Source of the DNA: Phytoseiulus persimilis
Taxonomy: Eukaryota > Arthropoda > Arachnida > Mesostigmata > Phytoseiidae
Length of the DNA: 64,000 nucleotides
Assembly (NCBI GenBank): GCA_037576195.1
Contig: CM075102.1
Coordinates: forward strand, 31,678,745-31,742,744
Reading direction: 5' to 3'
Positions 56,457 to 64,000 of this stretch are shown one piece after another. Position 1 is the stretch's first letter, and the number at the start of each line of letters is the position of its first letter. The notes beneath the pieces were generated by a model, which saw nothing but the letters and a program-made list of their open reading frames with translations, searched no databases and was not told the DNA's origin. A program made the position numbers and the translations under genes.

Positions 56457-59400
56457 CCCTGCTGGAGTTTGGAGTGTTGCTCATCTATATTAGGAGCCGG
56501 CCACGCATGATCGGTGTACGTCATTCTTTTCAGGCCAGGGACTTTAACCGTGGGTCTGGGGTGCCCTGAATGTAAGAATTGGTTTCATCCCTGAGTACGA
56601 TTTCGTAGCTTCCCACTGTGTCAGTTTCCGCAACGTAGGATGGATCTCCTCTAATGCGACCTGCATTTTTTTTTAGGTATGTTTCCGAATGAACGCTGGT
56701 CGAGACCGATCGGCGCAGACGCAGCAGCCTCTCGACGGAAGCGACTCCCGCAGCCTCATCTGAGCAGTTGGTTCCCGGGGCCACAAGGGACCTGCAGGTC
56801 ATTTGGTACCGATTTTTGATATTTCTCCCATTTACCTTGGTCTGGCGATATGCGTTCGAAAGAACAATCTGCAAGCATCATTGGCTGTTAGAGATTATTT
56901 TCGTGCAGCTCGATTCTTCGAGCTCCGTTACCCCATCAGATTTTTCCGGACAAATAACAGTTCAACGGAGCGTTTGGAAGGATCAAAATTGAATGTGAAC
57001 TATCTCGGCCCAGAGGACTTGGCTCTGACCCACGAACAAAAGGATCCCAACGATGGAGGTGTTGCTGGAGGAAAACGAATCGTAATGGATTTCGAGGCTC
57101 CGGTTCGTACTCAAACTTCGCTCGTGACGCTCCGAGGTTCTCCAAAAGGTCTCGAAAGTATGGGAGAAACCCTTCTCCAATTCCGGCATTCACTGAAGCA
57201 AGTCAAGATTGAGTCCGAGACCGATGTGTGCCCCCCTCGGAAAGCTCAGAAATCATCTCAAATGAGCGTTCTTCTCGGTTGCCGAGAGCCGCAGTGGAAT
57301 TAATTCTGGAAGGGAGTGGACGCCCAGTTGAGCTACTCTCGCACCGCGCCTGATGTCTCCTCCAGGTTATTCCATCTATCATCTGTATCCCGAAAATCGG
57401 TCGAAGTTCGGGATTTGATAGGATAACTTGGATGCGATCGTCGCGTCAGACGCTGTGCTGTGAATTTCCACACAGTCTGAAAGTCTTCAGATGTGGATTC
57501 ATCGTGGATAAAATGGAAAGAAATGGATGAGTAGTGAAGAATAGAATCTCGAGGCCCTCTGAATCCTGAAGCACTCAGAGTTTCGGTCAGAAACGCACTC
57601 CCTGCCGACCATGGTATCGCGCGCCCGAAAACCTGAAGTAGTGCTCAGGTAAAGAGGAGAGCTGAAATCCGTTTCCATCTCTCTAGTAGGTTGTCTCCGG
57701 AGACCCGATTATAGTCGCGTTGAGATTATTCCAGCTACTATGAGTAGGCGTGCTTATGGAGAGGCTATGATGGACTCGCCGCCTGCAAAACGAGTGAGAA
57801 GGATGAATTGAGTAACTCTCTGAATTAGCTATCGTAGATGGATTTCGCAGCTCAGCTGTAACCTCCAGGTGTACTCCCTCCGTCGACAGAATACGCTGCC
57901 GCACATCGTACCTCGTTCTTGACTGCGGTTTAGTTGGCTACGGAAGCGCTCATGCTTTAAGACTCCTGTTATTCGAAAAGGAGCCTGCGATGTCAGCCAA
58001 GCCGATGCTGAGCAGTCTCCGTGATTCCGGCCGGACACTGATAATGCTTCCCGATCTGAGCGCCACGGTGCTCCGCCCTCAGGCAAGCCGGAGAATGATA
58101 ATAGCAGCTGTTACCAGAGAGGGACTCGGGGGAACGCAGAACTGCCGCTTCGCAGCTTCTGGCTTCTTCAACAACGAGGAAAATATGTTGGGGAAATATA
58201 TCAAGGCGAGATCCCCCACTCATCCCTGCTTTTGAAACAGAGTCAGGATCCCCGTACGTTGCAAATTATGTGTCTTTTTGACGAGACACTCAGTTCAAAG
58301 CCCAGAGAATCGTTGGAAAAGACATCATGGATCGTGTGTTTAACCTTTGCGCTCTTGAACTTCATGAAACTCAATCCACTTCGTGACTCGCAGGATGTAC
58401 TTCTTCGTTTTCGGAGCTGAAGATGCGGGATGCCATGGTGATCAAGCAATGCCACTCTTTCCGAAAACGTGACAGGAAGTCAGGTTGACGTTTCGGATCC
58501 AAGCTTGAGTTAAACATCTCCTGCTTCAGTGATAGCATATATTTTTGGAGTTCCACCGTCGGCCCAGCAAAGCCATTCAACGAACGCTCGAGGCCGAATC
58601 GAGTACCGTACCGCCCCCCGCAATAAAAATTGTACATTTACAGTGGTTGCAGCTGGCGGGCAAACGCTCGACTCCGATGGCAATTAGTGTCAGATCAAAA
58701 TAAAGTGATCACTTTGAATGTATTTGAGCAAACGAGAAGCTTCGGGCGACACAGGCGATAATCCGGAACATCTGATGGATGCTGCGCCACCCTCGCTGGC
58801 GTTGGCTTATTGAATCCTGAGCTCAGTCTTACTACTGTGCTCCCCCCTCCCCCGAGCGGGGTTGGTCACAGCTGTGCGGATCGGCTTCTGGATCTGCAAC
58901 CTGCGACACTTGTATGTCTGTGTCAGATGATCGCCACGACTTCTGAAGGGCGGTATTTGCTTTCTGTATGAGCCACCGCGATCTCTCTTACGGCTCAATC
59001 CGATGGACGATACAGAGACTTCGGTTTTTCAGGAGATGCCTCACGATGACAGCTCGGAACGGACTTCTGCGGTACTGCACGCTCGCAACGCCCACGCTTG
59101 CCTCGGAACAGCTTCGGGAATCATCCTGAGATATCCACGACAGATTCAATTTCGTTTATCGAAAATGAAAATGATATGATTCGCGTTCTTCTCGCGACCA
59201 TTCATACAAAACAAGCAGTCAGAGCTTGCAACATCCCCTTGGAGTCGCACGCGCTTATCGCACGTGTCTCGCGAATGAACAAAGCAACCCAGAGATCATA
59301 TCAGTATAGCATGAGTACTCAGGATGCACCTGACCACTCGGATTCAACGCAAGTTCGTGTGATCCGAAGTTGTTCTATCGTTACGGATTTTCTCCTTTGT

Positions 59401-60275
59401 TGTGCTGTTCTGAATGAAGCCGCATGCGGTTGACCTAGTTGAGCACAGTCGAAGCTGATGAGCTGATCGCTCGCATTTGAGTCTGAGCTCATGGAAACAC
59501 GGTATTCGAGGTTGTATCCCAAGGTGTTCTCGGAGGAGATCGATGGCTACCAATCATCGACAATTGAATAAACGATTTTAATAATAAATCATCGACAATG
59601 ATCCGAGATTAGTCCAAAGCTGAGAGCTCGTTCCTGACGCGCATAGGCGGAGTGGGGAGGGGATGCTCACTTGAATCTTGATCATCGAAACCTGCGAGAA
59701 GGCAACTCGCTTCCACTATTCTCAGCTTAATCGCGGAATCGGCTCGAAAAGGGAGCTTAAGTTGGTGGAACGGCGTCAAATGGGAGCGAGGCAAAGAGGG
59801 ATTCCCTATAACTTCAATGATGATGATAGGATTAGCGGGTTCAAATGAGACAAGCCACCTGGAGGAAACCTCACCCTCAGTCAAGTGGGCGTTAAACACC
59901 TCTGATTCAGCTCGCTGCACTTGATGCACCGCCTGGGCGAAGTCAACGAGAGGTTCGTTTCCTGGGCCTTTCGTCGTCTCTTCCGAACGAATCACAGCCT
60001 AAAGGAGCATCCGAACTTCCGAAGAAGCGATCTCCATCATTGTTGGCAACGACTTCAGCTCTCCCAATCTAGGATACTCGAACAGATGAACTCGTTAGGC
60101 CTGAGCGAAACTCCTGGATGCAGTGCTGCGACAAGCCAAGACACCGGGTGTTCGCTGAGGTCAACGGCATATATGTTGCCGATATTGGGCCCTAGACGTA
60201 TGGGGGGCAAGAGATGTTCTATTGATCCACTCAAATTGATCAAATCCAGAAGAACTTCCGAAGACTCCGTGTCTC
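56457..60275. other. Unassigned region left of the tubulin pair
   Basis: No gene recognised. It contains a 166-codon open frame at 56803-57303 (plus) and, on the minus strand near 59.6-60.24 kb, two open frames in different phases with a coding-like look (VDFAQAVHQVQRAESEVF; NIYAVDLSEHPVSWLVAAL) that could be a broken transposon gene. I cannot assign a family to any of them. Confidence 0.45.
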
Positions 60276-60281
60276 TTTATT
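60276..60281 (-). promoter_or_regulatory. Polyadenylation signal of the minus-strand alpha-tubulin
   Basis: AATAAA on the minus strand, 79 bases beyond the tubulin stop codon, at a typical distance for a short 3' untranslated region. Confidence 0.7.
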
Positions 60282-60359
60282 GTGATCATGCAACAATTTG
60301 GATCCGGAGAGCTTTAAAATTAAGGACTACGAATGCAGCTGTCAGAGATATGAGCACAC

Positions 60360-61467
60360 TCAGAATTCCGTTTGATCCTCTCCTTCTTCCTCGTCGCTTT
60401 TACCATCCGCTCCGACTTCATCGTAATCTTTCTCCAAAGCAGCGAGATCTTCACGGGCTTCTGCGAACTCCCCTTCTTCCATACCCTCGCCTACGTACCA
60501 ATGTACGAACGCTCTCTTGGAGTACATCAGGTCGTATTTGTGATTCAAACGCACCCAAGCTTCCCCGATAGCCGTTGTGTTTGAGAGCATCGTCACGGCT
60601 CTCGGTACCTTCGCAAGATCTCCTCCGGGAATTACCGCCGGAGGTTGATAATTGATTCCAACCTTGAACCCGGTTGGACACCAATCCACGAACTGAATCG
60701 ACCGCTTCTGTTTTATTCCGGCGATCGTCGCGTTGACGTCTTTCGGTACGACGTCGCCGCGATACAGTAAGCAGCAAGCCATGTATTTCCCGTTCCGTGG
60801 ATCACATACAACAAGTTGGTTGTGAGGCTCGAAGCACGCATTCGTGATTTCGAGTACGTTATGCTGCTCGTGATGAGCTTTTTCGGCTGAGATTATCGGA
60901 GCGTAGGTCACCAACGGGAAATGAATCCGTGGGTATGGAACGAGATTGGTCTGGAACTCGTTAAGGTCAACGTTGAGAGCGCCTGAGAAACGCAGCGAAG
61001 CCGTAATCGCGGACACCGCTTGGCTGATGAGGCGGTTCAGGTTCTGGTACGCCGGGCGCTCGACACCCAAATTGCGTCGGCAGATATCGTAAATGGCCTC
61101 GTTGTCCATCATGAAAACGCAATCGCTATGCTCGAGGGTCGCATGCGTCGTCAGAACTGAGTTGTACGGTTCCACAACGGCCGTCGATACTTGAGGCGCG
61201 GGGTAGATGGCGAAACCGAGACGACATTTCTTCCCGAAGTCTTGGGCGATGTTTTCCATCAGGAGTGAAGTGTAGCCGGACCCCGTACCCCCTCCGAACG
61301 AGTGGAAAATCAAGAATCCCTGAAGTCCTTCGCATTGGTCAGCTGTTTTCCGGAGACGGTCAAGGGTTCCCTGGATCAGTTCTTTGCCGATGGTATAGTG
61401 ACCTCTGGCGTAGTTGTTGGCAGCATCTTCTTTACCAGCGATCAACATCTCGGGATGGAAAAGATCT
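60360..61467 (-). CDS. Alpha-tubulin (minus) coding exon 2
   Basis: Encodes residues from codon 82 to the stop: most of the nucleotide-binding domain, the intermediate domain and the C-terminal helices and acidic tail ending EGEDQTEF. The acceptor is AACTGTTTCAG/A. Confidence 0.95.
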
Positions 61468-61890
61468 CTGAAACAGTTTGCAGGTCTCTAAGGAGCACGC
61501 GGATTTCCCGAGGTGACCCCATCAGTCAAACCTGTTCAGTGGCGCTGAAGTTTGGCAGTTTCGCGACTGATCGAAACATTCCATATGGAGCGAGAGAAGA
61601 AGTCTGAGATCGAAATTCTAGGAAAGTGATCATTGTACCACTCACTTGTATGCTCCATTCTTGATTCCGTCAATCACAGTCGGCTCCAGATCCACAAATA
61701 GGGCGCGCGGAACGAAGCGTCCTCCGCTTGTCGCGGAAAAGAACGTATCGAAACCTTGGTCCTTGGCGTCTGCGCTCGCGCCGAGCGTTCCATCAGGATT
61801 GATGTTGTGCTCCAAGCAATAGAGCTCCCAACAAGCCAGGCCCATTTGGACACCGGCTTGCCCGATGTGTACATTGATGATTTCACGCAT
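60360..61890 (-). CDS. Alpha-tubulin, atypical isotype, two coding exons
   Basis: Complete alpha-tubulin of 450 residues, the standard length. Coding exons (minus) are 61890-61646 and 61467-60360, separated by a 178-base intron after TAC-AA in phase 2. The GTP-binding loop GGGTGSG, the catalytic Glu in [17 protein letters not shown], and the C-terminal [14 protein letters not shown] are intact, so it should assemble. Three features are unusual: it starts MREI rather than the alpha-type MREC; the loop around residue 40 reads [14 protein letters not shown], so residue 40 is Ala and the acetylated Lys40 is absent; and the tail ends DQTEF, with Phe instead of the detyrosinatable Tyr. The junction KDLFHPEML replaces the usual RQLFHPEQL. 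TTGCAG/ATTCATC, 13 bases before the ATG, suggests a 5' untranslated intron. It faces a paralogue at 63.0 kb. Confidence 0.95.
61646..61890 (-). CDS. Alpha-tubulin (minus) coding exon 1
   Basis: Encodes residues 1-81 and two bases of codon 82 ([17 protein letters not shown] to NGAY). The donor is AA/GTGAGT. Confidence 0.95.
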
Positions 61891-63022
61891 TTCGAAGATG
61901 AATCTGCAAGATTGTTTGGAGTTTCTATGCCTGTCGTTCACGGATCCGATGTCACTGGGAACTCCGTATCAAATCACGCTTCATGGATTCGTAGCTACTC
62001 ACATAAAATGCTGTTTAGCTGGAGGTGACCTCACTGGGACGCTGCCTCGAAGCGATTGATACCCCCTTGCGCAGAACCATGATACGCGAGCGACCGTGCC
62101 ACGTGCACGTGTTCGGCGCGCTCTCAGAGAACCTTCGAGCAGTGATTGTTGATCTGCTTTCGATCGACCAGCTTTCGATGGAAGAGCCTCAGCTGAGTTT
62201 CATGGAACGCATTGAGTCTGTGCCGTTCCCCAAAATGTGGGAGAGGAGCTCAACCAGCCTATCATGAACGAGGATGAAGAAGACTCCGAAGAGAGATAGG
62301 ATTCGAGCGAATGATCGATATGGAACTTCATTCATTGCTAGGTCATTTCAATTGAGAATAAGATAAATGCAGAAACAAGTGGAGAGATCTTTTCTTTTAG
62401 ATTTCCGTTTCAACTCTCTCCTGGAGTAACTCTTCTAAACGGTAGGATCACCAGTGCCGAGCTTGATGAGAAACACTCTGAGATAATGAGTCAAGTGAGC
62501 CCTGATTTGATTGGGGCTCGATTCGGTGCTCCTTGAGCTCTGCTGATCTAGGACGTCATATCAGTAGATTCCTGACAGACATTCCCGTATTTGTCCACGA
62601 GCAGTTGTTTCAGGATCGGATACTTTTCGAACAACCGAAGGACAGATTTGATGGTGGTGAGCTTAGACTTCAAGATACGCATAAGAATTATGGTACGATG
62701 CGAAAATCCTTCTCCGAGCAACACAGAGTCTCGCCTTCCGGGCTCCAGTCGGTGCACTCTCCCAGCTGGTATGTCGAGTGCATGACCGAAACGTGCACTT
62801 CTTCGGTAGTCTCTCATGTGATTCTAAACAGTATCCCAATCGCTGTGACGACACGTGTCAGAGGTGCCTTGTTCAGCCGAATAGATTTCAGAAGCGGTAA
62901 GTGTTTTTGTTTCTTGTGAATCATCTGCCCATTCGGTGAATGGTCCGCTTGTTCTCCTTTGTTGCTAATCCTTTGGACCATCTCTTACACTTCGCTTTCC
63001 TCATCGCAGAACACGCCTGAAA
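61891..63022. promoter_or_regulatory. Head-to-head interval between two alpha-tubulins
   Basis: 1.13 kb between the two start codons. Each side has a probable splice acceptor just before the ATG (TTGCAG at 61904-61906 on minus; CTCATCGCAG ending 63009 on plus), so each gene likely has an upstream non-coding exon here. An unassigned open stretch with an acidic end lies at 62.03-62.29 kb. I identified no core-promoter element with confidence. Confidence 0.45.
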
Positions 63023-63267
63023 ATGCGTGAAATCATCAACGTTCACATTGGCCAAGCCGGAGTCCAAATGGGCGCCGCGTGTTGGGAGCTCTACTGTCTA
63101 GAACATAACATCAGTCCTGACGGAACGCTTAGCGCGGCTGGAGACGCGAAAGATCAAGGATTCGACACGTTCTTCTCTGCGACCCAAGGCGGCCGTTTCG
63201 TTCCAAGGGCTCTCTTCGCAGACTTAGAGCCGACCGTAGTAGACGAGATCAGAACCGGAACCTACAG
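63023..63267 (+). CDS. Alpha-tubulin (plus) coding exon 1
   Basis: Residues 1-81 plus two bases. It starts at ATGCGTGAAATC, 13 bases after a CTCATCGCAG acceptor-like site. The donor is TACAG/GTAACG. Confidence 0.95.
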
Positions 63268-64000
63268 GTAACGTGGACAACTCGCCTCAGTTTTGGACTT
63301 TAGCATCGATTGCTCCGATTCGAGCCACTTCGAGTAGAAACGACTTCTTGTGGGTCGAAAGGCTGCTCAATCGAGTGGTGTATCCATTTCCAGGCAACTG
63401 TTCCATCCTGAGCTTCTGGTGACCGGGAAAGAGGATGCTGCCAACAACTACGCCAGGGGACACTACACCATCGGGAAGGAGGTCATCAAGAACGTCCTCG
63501 ATCGCATACAGAAGATGGCGGATCAGTGTGACGGCTTGCAAGGATTCCTTATCTTCCATTCTTTCGGGGGAGGGACCGGCTCCGGGTTCACTTCGCTTCT
63601 GATGGAAAGCATAGCCCAAGATTTCGGGAAGAAATGCCGTCTTGGCTTCGCCATCTACCCCGCACCTGAGGTTTCAACGGCTGTTGTTGAACCGTACAAC
63701 TCCGTTCTGACCACACACGCAACGCTTGAACACGCCGATTGCGTTTTCATGATGGACAATGAGGCCATATACAACATCTGCAAACGCAATTTGGGTGTCG
63801 AGCGCCCGGCGTACCAGAATCTGAACCGCCTCATCAGCCAAGCGGTGTCCGCGATAACGGCTTCGCTGCGTTTCTCTGGCGCTCTCAACGTTGACCTCAA
63901 CGAGTTCCAGACCAATCTCGTGCCATACCCGCGAATTCACTTCCCACTGGTCTCATACTCCCCCTTTATCTCTTCGGACAAGGCGCATCACGAACAGCAC
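63023..64000 (+). CDS. Alpha-tubulin, atypical isotype, paralogue (cut by window end)
   Basis: The first 283 or so residues of a second alpha-tubulin. Coding exons are 63023-63267 and from 63394 to the window edge, with a 126-base intron at exactly the same codon and phase as in the minus-strand gene. The protein is closely similar to that gene throughout, including MREI at the start and a residue-40 loop without Lys40 ([14 protein letters not shown]). It differs mainly in conservative changes (KADLEPT vs VDLEPT region, YSPFISSDK vs YAPIISAEK), and here the junction has the usual RQLFHPE. GGGTGSG and DLNEFQTN are intact. The 3' half, including the C-terminal tail, lies outside the window. Confidence 0.95.
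63394..64000 (+). CDS. Alpha-tubulin (plus) coding exon 2, truncated by window
   Basis: From [18 protein letters not shown] to DKAHHEQH at the window edge. The acceptor is CATTTCCAG/G. Confidence 0.95.

Noticed and set aside
1..64000. Prokaryote-style systems (operons, CRISPR, toxin-antitoxin, phage defence)
   Set aside because: The window is spliced animal nuclear DNA; no direct-repeat array or operon structure is present.

Overview
This is a stretch of eukaryotic nuclear DNA, almost certainly from an arthropod. Every recognisable gene is a spliced animal gene with GT-AG introns, and most of the sequence is non-coding. Base composition is balanced, many introns are short (about 100-180 bp), and the gene set (FOXO, CPTP, MSL3, TAF4, a Fer3-type bHLH factor and two alpha-tubulins) suits an arthropod. 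I lean towards a chelicerate such as a mite, but that is a guess from composition and compactness; no marker here fixes the taxon.

Layout. 1-21.8 kb: no coding sequence that I can support; it lies downstream of the FOXO first coding exon and is most simply read as FOXO intron. 21.8-22.2 kb (minus): first coding exon of FOXO, with the Akt site and the first half of the forkhead domain. 22.2-28.4 kb: non-coding. 28.5-30.1 kb (plus): CPTP, a ceramide-1-phosphate transfer protein with a GLTP fold, in three coding exons. 30.9-32.1 kb (minus): MSL3, with chromo-barrel and MRG domains. 32.9-41.8 kb (plus): TAF4, a TFIID subunit, in nine coding exons with all junction phases consistent (981 residues). 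42-53 kb: gene-poor and carrying transposon relics, including a decayed Tigger/pogo-type transposase at 44.3-45.25 kb. 53.0-54.5 kb (minus): a complete three-exon bHLH gene of the Fer3/FERD3L type. 55.3-60.3 kb: a non-LTR retrotransposon tail, a hAT-type MITE with its 8-bp target duplication, and otherwise unrecognised sequence. 60.4-61.9 kb (minus) and 63.0-64.0 kb (plus, cut by the window edge): two divergently transcribed alpha-tubulin paralogues.

Organisation. MSL3 and TAF4 are head to head across about 0.8 kb and may share a promoter region. CPTP and MSL3 are tail to tail. The two alpha-tubulins are head to head across about 1.1 kb and share an intron position and the same atypical sequence features (no lysine at position 40, a beta-tubulin-like MREI start), so they look like a local inverted duplication of a specialised isotype. 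TAF4 and MSL3 are both nuclear gene-regulation factors, but nothing in the sequence shows that the genes of this window act in one pathway.

I found no prokaryote-type operon, CRISPR array, rRNA or intact tRNA. The less ordinary material is the atypical tubulin pair and a set of small inverted-repeat elements (two hAT-like with target duplications, several Tigger-like).
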